Shown in pieces: positions 1-12,856 of a DNA stretch of 64,000 nucleotides. The translations under genes were made by a program, and so were the position numbers. A model generated the notes under the pieces. The model saw nothing but the letters and a program-made list of their open reading frames with translations, was not told the DNA's origin and made no database searches. The first letter of the stretch is position 1. Each line of letters begins with the position of its first letter. The DNA comes from Propionivibrio limicola (lineage in GTDB: Bacteria > Pseudomonadota > Gammaproteobacteria > Burkholderiales > Rhodocyclaceae). The DNA lies in the NCBI RefSeq assembly GCF_009469695.1, contig NZ_SSSR01000001.1, forward strand, positions 352,039 to 416,038. Reading direction: 5' to 3'.

Positions 1-1730
<1,730 letters not shown>

Positions 1731-1772
1731 CGTGTCGCTCCGTAGTTGCGTGAATTTTGATTCGGACATGGG

Positions 1773-1794
1773 AAAAGCCGGGGGAGCCCCCGGC
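1773..1794 (-). terminator. Rho-independent terminator after greB
   Basis: On the minus strand, arms GCCGGGG and CCCCGGC close a tight loop followed by TTTTCCC. It lies just past the greB stop codon and before htpG, so it probably ends the greB transcript. Confidence 0.7.
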
Positions 1795-1859
1795 AACGCG
1801 TCCGTAGATGGGGATGGCGCGAATCATTTCAAGCCCCCGCGCCGGAAGCAGGAAGGGAT

Positions 1860-2423
1860 TTACGGCTCGATCGTCACGTATTCGACGACCAGCACTTCGA
1901 CCTCACGCCAGCCGGCCGGGCTCTGGAAGCGCACCTGATCGCCCTCGCGCGCCTTGAGCAAGGCACGCGCCAACGGCGACACCCAGCTGATTTTGTTACG
2001 CGAAAAGTCGGTCTCATCGACGCCGACAATCCGGTAGGTCTGTTCCTCGCCTTGTTCGTCGCACAGCGTCACGGTCGCGCCGAAGAACACCTGATCGGTG
2101 TTCTCGCGCCGCGCCGCCGGATCGACAACCTCGGCGAGATCAAGACGTTTGGTCAGGAAACGGATGCGCCGATCGATTTCGCGCAAGCGCCGCTTGCCGT
2201 AGATGTAATCGCCGTTCTCCGAACGATCACCGTTCGATGCCGCCCAATGGATAACCTCGACCAGATGCGGACGCTCAACGCGCAACAGCTGATCGAGCTC
2301 ATCCTTGATTCGCTTGTAACCGCCCGGCGTGATGTAGTTGCGTGTCCCTTGCGGCAACGCCAGCGCGGGCTCGACGCCCTCGTCGTCATCGCCGTCAGTT
2401 TCCCGGGTAAAAGCCTTGTTCAT
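1860..2423 (-). CDS. greB: Transcription elongation factor GreB
   Basis: Cleavage-stimulating factor that rescues backtracked RNA polymerase through its secondary channel. The 187-residue product has an acidic N-terminal extension (about residues 5-20), then the Gre coiled coil starting near NYITPGGYKRIKDEL. SENGDYIYGKRRLREIDRR holds the acidic tip residues and the YxYGK pattern typical of GreB rather than GreA. The C-terminal FKBP-like domain contains the SWVSPLARALL motif. The ATG at 2423 was chosen. A frame extension to a TTG at 2462 adds 13 residues unlike any Gre protein. The divergent neighbour is the YdcH-like gene. Confidence 0.95.
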   Translation of the reverse strand: MNKAFTRETDGDDDEGVEPALALPQGTRNYITPGGYKRIKDELDQLLRVERPHLVEVIHWAASNGDRSENGDYIYGKRRLREIDRRIRFLTKRLDLAEVVDPAARRENTDQVFFGATVTLCDEQGEEQTYRIVGVDETDFSRNKISWVSPLARALLKAREGDQVRFQSPAGWREVEVLVVEYVTIEP

Positions 2424-2608
2424 ACGTAACACCAAACACGTCAGGAATAAGCAGAGCTGCAAATCATAACGCGGAGATTGCCATTTGGCGGGAAGCGTTG
2501 TCTTTAGCCGCAGGGGCGCCTAAGATTGTGTCGCTGTCGCACTGATCACCACCAGCCATCCAGCCTCCCGGCATCGCCGAGGCCTCAACCAACAACACGG
2601 GTGCCAAA

Positions 2609-2827
2609 ATGATGCTGACCGAAGAAGAAACAAGCGCCGCCCGCGCCCAACTGAACGAGCTTCAGATTGAACACCGCGACCTGAATCTGGTGATCGAGCA
2701 TTTGACGCGAGCGCCGGTTGCGGAGCAGGACCAGCTCCTCATCCAGCGCTTGAAGAAGCGCAAATTGCTGCTCAAGGACAAGATCTTCCAGCTGGAAGGA
2801 ATGCTCGTACCGGACATCCTGGCCTGA
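2609..2827 (+). CDS. YdcH/DUF465-family small coiled-coil protein
   Basis: A 72-residue protein predicted to be almost wholly alpha-helical. It consists of two heptad-rich helices (about residues 4-33 and 40-64) around a short break, with the KKRKLLLKDKIFQLE segment typical of DUF465/YdcH proteins. The family is widespread in proteobacteria and its function is unknown. It starts with two consecutive ATGs and the upstream ribosome-binding site is weak. A 12-bp hairpin follows the stop. It is monocistronic and divergent from greB. Confidence 0.8.
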   Translation: MMLTEEETSAARAQLNELQIEHRDLNLVIEHLTRAPVAEQDQLLIQRLKKRKLLLKDKIFQLEGMLVPDILA

Positions 2828-2831
2828 AAAC

Positions 2832-2864
2832 TATCGGCATCGCACCAACAGCGCGATGCCGATA
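2832..2864 (+). terminator. Hairpin after the YdcH-like gene (possible terminator)
   Basis: Twelve-base-pair perfect stem (TATCGGCATCGC with its complement) and a 9-nt loop, starting 4 nt after the stop codon. There is no T-tract, so it may protect the 3' end or terminate weakly. It also lies between convergent genes. Confidence 0.45.
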
Positions 2865-2927
2865 TGAAGATGGAGCCGCCGTGACCGATCATTCACGTCC
2901 GTACGGCCGCTCATGCATGAATCTTGA

Positions 2928-3935
2928 TTAGAACAACACCTTTGCCAGACACCAGAAGAGCGCGGCAATAATGGCGCTGCAGGGAATCGTCAGAACCCAC
3001 GCCCAGACGATGTTGCCGGCCACACCCCAGCGCACTGCGGACATGCGTTTGGTCGAACCGACGCCGACGATGGCGCCGGTGATGGTATGCGTTGTCGATA
3101 CCGGCACGCCGAGCGCGGTGGCAAGGAAAAGCGTCATCGCGCCGCCCGTTTCCGCGCAGAAACCACCCACCGGACGGAGCTTGGTGATCTTCTGGCCCAT
3201 CGTTTTGACGATCCGCCAGCCACCGAACATGGTGCCAAACGCGATCGCCGAGTAGCACGAGATAATCACCCACATCGGCAACGGATCGGACGATTTCGAC
3301 AAGCCGGAGGCAATCAGCAGCATCCAGATAATGCCCATCGTTTTCTGCGCATCATTTCCGCCATGCCCGAGGCTGTAAAGAGACGCCGAAAGCAGCTGCA
3401 ACCGACGGAACCATCGATCAACGCTCCGTGGTGTCGCTCGTCGGCACGCCCAGGAAACCAGAAGCATCATGATTGATCCGAGCAACATGCCCAGCATTGG
3501 TGAGACGAAAATGAACGCTACGGTTTTGAGCAGGCCGCTGGCAATGAGCGACGCTGGCCCGGCTTTAGCCAGGGCGGCACCGACCAGTCCCCCGATCAAT
3601 GCGTGCGAGGACGACGAAGGAATGCCGTAATACCAAGTGATGACATTCCAGGCGATCGCTCCGACCAGCGCCCCGAAAATGACATAGTGGTCGATGATCG
3701 AAGGGTCGATGGTGCCCTTGCCGACCGTCGAAGCCACCTTGAGATGAAAAACGAAAATGGCAACGAAATTGAACGAGGCCGCCAGCAGAACAGCCGTCTG
3801 CGGACGCAGGACGCGTGTCGAAACCACCGTCGCGATGGCGTTGGCGGCATCATGAAAACCATTCATGAAATCGAACACCAACGCCATGGCCACGAGCAGA
3901 ACAACGACGCCCATGCTGATGTTTAAAGTTTCCAT
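2928..3935 (-). CDS. pit: Low-affinity inorganic phosphate transporter, Pit family
   Basis: Inner-membrane secondary transporter that takes up metal-phosphate with protons. The 335 residues include about ten hydrophobic segments and the two inverted family signatures: GFHDAANAIATVVSTR near residue 25 and GVPVSTTHTITGAIVGVG near residue 285, plus GIPSSSSHALIGGLVGA. The ATG at 3935 gives METLNISMGVV. The in-frame extension upstream is arginine-rich and overlaps the preceding gene, so it was rejected. It lies 11 bp downstream of a DUF47 gene. The pit-DUF47 pairing is a recurrent operon, in which DUF47 probably modulates transport. Confidence 0.95.
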   Translation of the reverse strand: METLNISMGVVVLLVAMALVFDFMNGFHDAANAIATVVSTRVLRPQTAVLLAASFNFVAIFVFHLKVASTVGKGTIDPSIIDHYVIFGALVGAIAWNVITWYYGIPSSSSHALIGGLVGAALAKAGPASLIASGLLKTVAFIFVSPMLGMLLGSIMMLLVSWACRRATPRSVDRWFRRLQLLSASLYSLGHGGNDAQKTMGIIWMLLIASGLSKSSDPLPMWVIISCYSAIAFGTMFGGWRIVKTMGQKITKLRPVGGFCAETGGAMTLFLATALGVPVSTTHTITGAIVGVGSTKRMSAVRWGVAGNIVWAWVLTIPCSAIIAALFWCLAKVLF

Positions 3936-3946
3936 AGGGGCACCGG

Positions 3947-4585
3947 TCAGGAGTTTTCGAGCACGATGCCTTCGATGATGTCCGCCACATCCTCGCAACG
4001 ATCGGTCACTGATTCGAGGAGTTCATAGACGGATTTGAATTTGATCAATTCCCTGACATCCGGCTCTTCGCGGAAGAGTTTGGACATCGCACCACGCATC
4101 TCGCGATCCGCTTCTGATTCCAGTGCGTCGATTTCCTGACAAAGCTTCAGGATTTGCGGGCCGTTGTCCATTGACGACAACAACACGACGGCGTCGCGCA
4201 TCCTCTCGCAGCACGCCAGTCCGAGCTTGCCGAGCGAAATGGCTTCTTCGGTGATGTGGCTGACGTTATAGAGCGAGACCGTATACGCCACGTCCTCGAT
4301 CAGGTCGAGCGTTTCATCAAGCCAGGTGATGAGCTGATGGATTTCTTCGCGTTCGAGCGGGGTGATGAAGGACTTGTGCAACTGCTGCATCGTCTCGCGG
4401 GCGATCTCGTCGCCGCGGGTTTCGATCGCGTAGATCGTTTCGCAGTGTTTGGCCGCCTGCTCATCGGACTCGTTGCGGACGGTGAGCATGCTGACCAGTT
4501 CCCGGCTTGCCAACACAACCTGCTCGACATGCGAGTTAAATAGATCGAAGAATTTGCCCTCTTTGGGCATAAAGTGCGAAAACAT
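3947..4585 (-). CDS. DUF47 (PhoU-like) Pit accessory protein
   Basis: A 212-residue all-helical cytosolic protein of the DUF47/YkaA family, structurally related to PhoU. It starts FMPKEGKFFDLFNSHVEQV, as usual for the family. The helix containing ALESEADREMRGAMSKLF carries the acidic metal-binding motif. It is the first gene of a two-gene operon with pit. In other bacteria this family is tied to Pit function and polyphosphate balance, but its exact biochemical action is not established. Confidence 0.9.
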   Translation of the reverse strand: MFSHFMPKEGKFFDLFNSHVEQVVLASRELVSMLTVRNESDEQAAKHCETIYAIETRGDEIARETMQQLHKSFITPLEREEIHQLITWLDETLDLIEDVAYTVSLYNVSHITEEAISLGKLGLACCERMRDAVVLLSSMDNGPQILKLCQEIDALESEADREMRGAMSKLFREEPDVRELIKFKSVYELLESVTDRCEDVADIIEGIVLENS

Positions 4586-4703
4586 AGTTTTATTTCAGAA
4601 TTGTGACGGCGCATTCTACCACCCGGCCCTCTCGTCCATAAGGGGCACGGAGGCCGCGTCCTTCCGGCAAGGTTCCGATTTTATTGCGGCAAAACCAGCG
4701 GAC

Positions 4704-5477
4704 TCAGCACGATTCGCCCGGCTTCCGGGTGATTGCCACCAACGCCTCGGCCGCCCCAAGCGGCAAATGGAACCGCACGTGATCGCTCAGCCGCGTCCCG
4801 GCCGGATTGATCTCGACCGTCGGCACGCCGTTTCGGACGGCGCGCATGACCGGTTCGGCAATGTAAGGAAAAACCGCGGACGTCCCGATGACAAACACCA
4901 TATCGAAGCCCGTCGCCGATTCCTCATACAAACGCTGGAGTGCGCCATTGGGCAACGATTCGCCGAACAGCACGACTTCCGGGCGAACAACGCCGCCGCA
5001 CACGGGACATACAGGGAAACCCGCCGCCCCCACGGCTTGCCTCGCGTCCGCCGCTTTGCCGCAGCGCGTGCAATGCCGCCTGCCGAGCGTGCCGTGGATT
5101 TCGATGACGTTGGTGCTACCCGCCAGAGTGTGCAGACCATCGATGTTCTGCGTCAGCACCACGACCTGCCGCCCCTTTTCGAGCGCCGCGATCGCCCGGT
5201 GAGCGGCGTTTGGTTCAATCTGGCGGCAATTGCGTTCAATCCGCGCCAGATACTTCCACGTAATATCCGGTCGCGTCGCGAAACATTCGCCCGACAAGGC
5301 ATCCTCAATTGTCAGGCCGTCCTCCGTTTCACTGCCGTTATACAACCCGCCGACACCGCGATAGGTCGGCAAGCCGGAATCCGCCGATACGCCCGCTCCG
5401 GTAATGAACAACACCCGCCGCGCTGTCCTGAGTTCCACCGCGATATCAGCAACCATGTCCTCAACATTCATCGCCAT
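4704..5477 (-). CDS. SIR2-family NAD-dependent protein deacylase (CobB class)
   Basis: Removes acyl groups from lysines using NAD. The 257-residue Rossmann-fold protein shows GAGVSADSGLPTYRG (residues 27-41), TQNIDGLH (109-116), the catalytic histidine in EIHGTLG (H128), and a zinc site C136-x2-C139...C157-x2-C160. GTSAVFPYIAEP and EINPAGT complete the NAD pocket. The start is supported by GAGG upstream of the ATG at 5477. It is divergent from the PsiE-like gene. Sub-class (deacetylase or desuccinylase) is not assigned: I do not see the Tyr/Arg pair of desuccinylases in the expected place. Confidence 0.92.
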   Translation of the reverse strand: MAMNVEDMVADIAVELRTARRVLFITGAGVSADSGLPTYRGVGGLYNGSETEDGLTIEDALSGECFATRPDITWKYLARIERNCRQIEPNAAHRAIAALEKGRQVVVLTQNIDGLHTLAGSTNVIEIHGTLGRRHCTRCGKAADARQAVGAAGFPVCPVCGGVVRPEVVLFGESLPNGALQRLYEESATGFDMVFVIGTSAVFPYIAEPVMRAVRNGVPTVEINPAGTRLSDHVRFHLPLGAAEALVAITRKPGESC

Positions 5478-5621
5478 CCGGGCATCCTCTTTTCATACCA
5501 AAGCGCATGGTATCGCGCCCCCTATACCCTGATCAGAAGAACAAAAAACCGACGCGTCAGTCTATTCTTCCAATAAAGTGATCTTGCCCTGGCACACAAC
5601 TCCTGAACGAAGGAAACGATC

Positions 5622-6107
5622 ATGGACGAATGGCAACAGCTCTCCAAGCACGACGAGCGGTTTGTACGATTCCTGCAATCGATCATCCATCTCGCCGTGA
5701 AGGCCCTTGCCGTACTGATGGTCGTCGTGATTATTTTCGGTGTCGCCGACGTCGTGTATGTCCTCTACACGCGCATTTCCGCCCACCCGTACCACTTGAT
5801 CGACGTCAGCGACATTCTCGCCACTTTTGGCGCCTTTATCGCCGTACTGATCGCCATTGAGATTTTCATCAATATTGTCAGTTACTTAAGAGACGACGCT
5901 ATTCAACTCGAAGTGGTGATCGCCACCGCCTACATGGCAATCCTGCGCAAGGTCATTGTCCTTGATTACAAGGAAACGGCGCCTGAATATGTCTTTGCGA
6001 CGGCGGCCACGGTACTCGCTCTCTCTATCGGCTATTGGCTCATCGTCGCCCGCAAAAGCCGGACGCGGATTGTGCCAGGACAACGGGACCGGACAGCAAA
6101 CGACTAA
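5622..6107 (+). CDS. PsiE-like phosphate-starvation-inducible membrane protein
   Basis: A 161-residue integral membrane protein with four hydrophobic segments (about 20-50, 65-90, 100-115, 125-145). The EIFINIVSYLRDD and AILRKVIVLDY segments match the PsiE family pattern. E. coli PsiE is induced by phosphate starvation; its function is unknown. GAAGGAAACGATC gives a good ribosome-binding site. Its closeness to the pit operon 1 kb away suggests a phosphate theme, but no Pho box was identified. Confidence 0.75.
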   Translation: MDEWQQLSKHDERFVRFLQSIIHLAVKALAVLMVVVIIFGVADVVYVLYTRISAHPYHLIDVSDILATFGAFIAVLIAIEIFINIVSYLRDDAIQLEVVIATAYMAILRKVIVLDYKETAPEYVFATAATVLALSIGYWLIVARKSRTRIVPGQRDRTAND

Positions 6108-6148
6108 AAGCTTAGGCATTCATCTGACGACTGATCGACAACGGCCTT

Positions 6149-6994
6149 TTATCCTTCACGGCGCCAACACGACAGGCGCACATCGACGGTGAGTGACAAA
6201 TCGGTCAGCGCAGCCGCCCGCTCTCGGCCCTCGGCACTTGCCCGATAGAGATGCGGCGTCATGGCCAGCAAATTGGCAATCCGCTCCTTGCCATTGATTT
6301 GCAGTGGGTAACGGACCGTTTCGACGGACACGAGGGTAAAACCCGGCGGCGCTGCCGCCGCGGACGGGCGCTCGGGCTTCAGGACCGGATAAATGACTTC
6401 GCGCAGTTCACGCAGATGATCCGGTCCGGCATCCACCTGCAGCAACAGTCCCCCCGGCTTGAGTACGCGAGCGAACTCGGAATAGACGGGGAAACCGAAC
6501 ATGCACAGAACACGATCAAGCGTTTCCGGCAACACAGGCAGATTGGCGTTGCTCCCCACCACCCATTGGATTGTTTTATCCTGCTTTGCGGCCGCCAGAA
6601 CCGCCCATTTGGAAATATCGAGCCCGACAAGCGCGAGGCGCTGGTCACCCGCCTCCGCGACGAGCCGGCGCAGGTAGTACCCCTCCCCGCATCCAGCATC
6701 AAGGCAACTGAGCGTTGACGCCCTTGCAACATCAACGGTAAGTGCTGCGCGACTGACCGCTGCGGCGATCGGCTCATAATAGCCAGTATCCAGAAAACGT
6801 CGGCGCGCCGCGACCATCTCCTTGCTGTCGCCGGGATCGCGCGAACGCTTGTGCTGGACGGGCAGCAAGTTGATATAACCCTGGCTGGCAACATCAAAAC
6901 TGTGGCCGGCCACGCATCGCCACGCCGAACCGGAGCAAGACAGGGGCGCTTGGTCCAGAGGGCAAGCCAGCGCTTGAAACGGAATTATGTTCAT
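6149..6994 (-). CDS. rlmA: 23S rRNA (guanine-N1) methyltransferase RlmA-like
   Basis: SAM-dependent methyltransferase expected to modify 23S rRNA G745. The 281 residues begin with a zinc-binding module (CPLD, then a Cys, then RCVAGHSFD) typical of RlmA. The pattern GYINLLPVQHKRSRDPGDSK and SAM motif I LDAGCGEGYYL (about residue 95) follow. The ATG at 6994 (MNIIPFQALACP) was chosen because the 13-residue extension overlaps the divergent gene's ribosome-binding site. It converges with the PsiE-like gene. Confidence 0.9.
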   Translation of the reverse strand: MNIIPFQALACPLDQAPLSCSGSAWRCVAGHSFDVASQGYINLLPVQHKRSRDPGDSKEMVAARRRFLDTGYYEPIAAAVSRAALTVDVARASTLSCLDAGCGEGYYLRRLVAEAGDQRLALVGLDISKWAVLAAAKQDKTIQWVVGSNANLPVLPETLDRVLCMFGFPVYSEFARVLKPGGLLLQVDAGPDHLRELREVIYPVLKPERPSAAAAPPGFTLVSVETVRYPLQINGKERIANLLAMTPHLYRASAEGRERAAALTDLSLTVDVRLSCWRREG

Positions 6995-7033
6995 AATCGA
7001 TAGCCTCGTACGGCCCGGAAACCAGGAGAACAC

Positions 7034-7249
7034 ATGCGCACTTATCTCAACAAAAAGAACGGAAAGCGTTACATCGTGCTGGCGGATGGAATTGACTGCA
7101 CCAATGAGCGTGACGGAACGGCTGTCGTCATTTACGCCCCGGAAGACAAACCTGAATTGATCTGCGTCAGGGAAAAAACGGAGTTCATGAAAAAGTTCGA
7201 TTTCGAGTCAGATAACCATTCCCCCTCAATTACTTTGGGACGTGAATAG
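7034..7249 (+). CDS. Small DUF1653-like protein
   Basis: A 71-residue soluble protein with a good ribosome-binding site (AGGAGAACACATG). The spacing of NGKRYIVLADG, GTAVVIYAPEDKPEL and ICVREKTEFMKKF resembles the small beta-barrel DUF1653 proteins (Y..LG...V.VY...W.R....F). That assignment is by pattern only. Function is unknown. It is divergently transcribed from rlmA, with only a short shared promoter region. Confidence 0.6.
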   Translation: MRTYLNKKNGKRYIVLADGIDCTNERDGTAVVIYAPEDKPELICVREKTEFMKKFDFESDNHSPSITLGRE

Positions 7250-7281
7250 ATCAGTTCAAACACCAGAAATATCGACCAAAA

Positions 7282-7812
7282 TCAGCGACACCCGGCCGGC
7301 CAGATATGTTTCTCCGTTGTATCGAGACAAAGAAGGCACGCCCGTAAATCGAACTCCAGCTGGTGATAATCGGGCTCCATGTAACGACACAGCTGATAAA
7401 AGTCCTTGTCGTGTTCGCGCACTTTGAGGTGCGCCACTTCATGCACAACGATCATGCGCAGGAATTCAGAGGGCAGCGTTTTGAATACGGAGGCAATGCG
7501 GATTTCGTGCTTCGACTTGAGCTTTGCGCCCTGCACCCGCGAAATTCTTGTGTGCGTTCCCAGAGCCTGATGAATCACATGGAGCTTGCTGTCGAATGCC
7601 ACTTTGTCCGGTTGCGGGGCATTGCGCAGATATTCGCCCTTGAGTTCCTGCACGTAGTCGTAAAGAGCCTTGTCAGTACGAACCGAATGCATGCCCGGAT
7701 ATTTCCGGCGCAGCAAATCGCCAAACTGGCCCTGCCCGATCAGCAGATGAACTTGCTCGACCAGCGATGCAGGGTAGCCGGACAGATAATCAGGAATGGT
7801 TCGGGTAAACAT
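7282..7812 (-). CDS. YgjP-like (DUF45/SprT-type) zinc metallopeptidase
   Basis: A 176-residue protein with the metallopeptidase motif VVHEVAHLKVREHDKDFYQL (about residues 120-139). This gives the HExxH zinc ligands and the conserved downstream HxxxF of the YgjP/WLM group. The family is a minimal gluzincin whose substrate is unknown. It lies downstream of tRNA-Ser on the same strand but is separated from it by a terminator. Confidence 0.8.
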   Translation of the reverse strand: MFTRTIPDYLSGYPASLVEQVHLLIGQGQFGDLLRRKYPGMHSVRTDKALYDYVQELKGEYLRNAPQPDKVAFDSKLHVIHQALGTHTRISRVQGAKLKSKHEIRIASVFKTLPSEFLRMIVVHEVAHLKVREHDKDFYQLCRYMEPDYHQLEFDLRACLLCLDTTEKHIWPAGCR

Positions 7813-7950
7813 GTAGCCAAGCCGGGGAGCGACTTTAGATATTTTCCACCCTCGTAGCCGTCAGGGCGGGAATTCAACGAACTTGTTGCAATACTGCACT
7901 AGCGAGACGAGATCGCCGCACGAACAACAGTAGCACACCGCATTTTGCAC

Positions 7951-7985
7951 AAAACAAAAAAGCCCTTGAACATCAAGGGCTTTTT
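7951..7985 (-). terminator. Terminator downstream of tRNA-Ser
   Basis: On the minus strand, AAGCCCTTGA and TCAAGGGCTT arms with a TGT loop are followed by TTTTGTTTTG. It sits 10 nt after the tRNA 3' end. Confidence 0.9.
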
Positions 7986-7994
7986 CTATCAACT

Positions 7995-8082
<88 letters not shown>

Positions 8083-8117
8083 AACAGGGGCAAGACTATA
8101 TCACAAGACATGAAAAA

Positions 8118-9542
8118 ATGCGCCATCTTCTTCTGATTTTTTCGCTTATTGTCGCCGGATGCGGCAAGGTTGTTCCCTTGCCATTCAACGAAAGCGGCGA
8201 ACTTGTGATCTTGACCCGTGTGGGATCAACAACTTATTCGCCTGACTCGCCAAACACCTTACCGGGTTCCGGGAACGATGCAATGGGTTTCGAACACGAT
8301 CTGGTGCAGATGTTTGCCGCCGATCTGAAGTCAAGAAGCCGTTTCGTTGTGGCCGCCAGCGATGACGAAGTCCAGACGCGCCTTCGGAATGGCGAGGCAC
8401 ATATGGCCGCCGCCTGGCTCGTTGCACCCGACGATCATGGGCTGCCTGCAAGTACGCCGTTCTTCGAAAGCCGGAACATACTCGTGACCCACGAAGCATC
8501 CCTTCCGCCCATGGAAATCAGGCAACTGGCGCACAAGAGCATCCACGTTGTCGCGGGATCCCGCCAGGAAACGGCATTGCGCAAAATCAGCGACGAGGTT
8601 CCCGGCCTTAAAGCCGTCGCCAGCCGTCAGCAGACGGAAATCGACCTCATGGAAAGGGTGGCTTCGCAGCGCATTGAAGCCGCCTTGGTCAACAACGCCG
8701 AGTTCGATATTGGCATCAACCACTTCCCTGTCCTGCAAAACGCCATGCAAATTGGCCCGTCGCGGCCGATTGTCTGGCTTTTCGCGCCCAACACCGACCC
8801 TGCACTGATTGCAAAAGCCAATGACTTCCTGGAGCGCAGCCGTAAGAACGGCGAACTGGATCGACTGAAGGATCGTTACTTCGGCCATGTAAACCGGCTC
8901 ACCCAAGCGGACACCCTGCACTTCATCGAACGCGTGCAGTCGGTACTGCCGCGTTTCCGAAAAATGTTCCAGGATGCGCAAACAGAAACCGGCATCGATT
9001 GGCGCATTCTCGCGGCGGTGTCGTATCAGGAGTCGCAATGGGAACCACTGGCGACCAGTCCGACCGGTGTGCGCGGGATCATGATGCTGACCGAGGAAAC
9101 AGCGGACCAACTCAACGTTTGCAACCGTCTCGACCCGGCGGAGAGTATCCGTGCGGGGGCCCGCTACATCAGCAGCTTGCGTCAATCGCTGCCCCCCGGC
9201 ATTAGCGAACCGGACCGGTTGTGGCTGGCACTTGCTGCCTACAACCTCGGCATGGGCCACCTGAAAGCCGCCATGCACATTGCCGGCACACTGAATGCCG
9301 ACCCCAATTCTTGGTACGAGATGAAGAAAGTCCTACCGCTTCTCGCCCAGCCAAAATATTACAACCGGCTCAAATCGGGACGAGGGCGCGGCGGCGAGGC
9401 GGTCATCATGGTTGAAAACATCCGCGTCTATACGGACATCCTTACCCGGCGCGAAATGGCTTTCTCATCGATCGACATTGCACCGGAGACAAGGACCGAC
9501 AAGAGCGGAAAGCCGCGCAAGCTATTTGCGGCAAACCGCTAA
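8118..9542 (+). CDS. mltF: MltF-like membrane-bound lytic transglycosylase
   Basis: Cleaves peptidoglycan glycan strands from the periplasmic face of the outer membrane. The 474 residues start with a lipoprotein signal (hydrophobic core, then VAGC, lipidated Cys at 15). An extracellular solute-binding-protein-type domain spans about residues 28-260. A C-terminal SLT domain (about 275-440) has catalytic Glu in AVSYQESQWEPLATS, plus GIMMLTEETA and AAYNLGMGH. This two-domain order is diagnostic of MltF. It is divergent from tRNA-Ser and convergent with serS. Confidence 0.93.
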   Translation: MRHLLLIFSLIVAGCGKVVPLPFNESGELVILTRVGSTTYSPDSPNTLPGSGNDAMGFEHDLVQMFAADLKSRSRFVVAASDDEVQTRLRNGEAHMAAAWLVAPDDHGLPASTPFFESRNILVTHEASLPPMEIRQLAHKSIHVVAGSRQETALRKISDEVPGLKAVASRQQTEIDLMERVASQRIEAALVNNAEFDIGINHFPVLQNAMQIGPSRPIVWLFAPNTDPALIAKANDFLERSRKNGELDRLKDRYFGHVNRLTQADTLHFIERVQSVLPRFRKMFQDAQTETGIDWRILAAVSYQESQWEPLATSPTGVRGIMMLTEETADQLNVCNRLDPAESIRAGARYISSLRQSLPPGISEPDRLWLALAAYNLGMGHLKAAMHIAGTLNADPNSWYEMKKVLPLLAQPKYYNRLKSGRGRGGEAVIMVENIRVYTDILTRREMAFSSIDIAPETRTDKSGKPRKLFAANR

Positions 9543-9577
9543 TCCGTCCTCGCCGCCGGCAGCCAGCCCGGCCTCAC

Positions 9578-12174
<2,597 letters not shown>

Positions 12175-12191
<17 letters not shown>

Positions 12192-12816
12192 CGACTCCGG
12201 CGGGCGGCGTGAAACGGAAACTCGTCGCCGGCAGCGACGGGTTGCGCTCAAGTTTTCCGAAGGACAGCGACGTCGTTTGCCCGAAATTGTCGAACAATTC
12301 CATCGCCTTCAGGTCGTTGCCGGCAAATCCGAGTTGCAACTTCTCGAAGCCGCTGTCCGCCGATTTCGGCGTCGCTTCCAGCCATTCCAGCCCTTCGCGC
12401 TCGCCGAGTTCGCGCAGATTGAAATCTTTCTCCAGGGTATTCGAACCGACGAGCAGCGCCGCCGGCGTACTGCCAAGCGCGGCACTCATTTTCTTGACCG
12501 TCACCTGGCGCAGGTCGGGGTCGTAAATCCAGATTTTCTCGCCGTCGCCAACCAGCAACTGGCTATACGGCTTTTCGATCTGCCAGCGAAACTTGCCCGG
12601 CCGCGAAACCATCATCACCCCGGAAGACATCTGGGGCCGCTTGCCGTTTTTGGCGACGACGATCTGCGCAAAACTGGCGCGCAAGGTTTTCGTGCTCTCC
12701 AAAAAGCGGTGCAGTTTGTCGATCGCACCCGCGTGAGCGGTCGCGAAGAAAAACATGCCGCATAAAAAAAGGAACAAGGATTCCCGCCGGAAAAACCATT
12801 TAGTCGAACATCTCAC
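12175..12816 (-). CDS. lolA: Outer-membrane lipoprotein carrier protein LolA
   Basis: Periplasmic chaperone that ferries lipoproteins from LolCDE to LolB. About 213 residues from a GTG at 12816. The signal peptide has basic residues (KWFFRRES), a hydrophobic core and an AHA cleavage site before GAIDKLHRFL. The mature part shows FAQIV, RPGKFRWQIEKPY, IWIYDPDLRQVTV and the C-terminal FRFTPPAGVDVI. No ATG gives a complete signal peptide: the ATG at 12756 leaves too short a leader. An upstream extension would read through a repeated motif, so the GTG is preferred but not certain. Confidence 0.88.
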
Positions 12817-12845
12817 TCGCTGTGCCTCTGTGTTTCTGTGGTTAA
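12817..12845 (-). repeat. Intergenic CACAGAGGCACAG-type repeat between ftsK and lolA
   Basis: On the minus strand, a TTAACCACAG start followed by AACACAGAGGCACAGCGAG. This short purine-rich motif occurs in intergenic regions of many unrelated bacteria and is often mistranslated as an NHRNTEAQR peptide. Its role is unknown. It overlaps the region where the lolA ribosome-binding site should be. Confidence 0.5.
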
Positions 12846-12856
12846 ACTTGTGCCAA

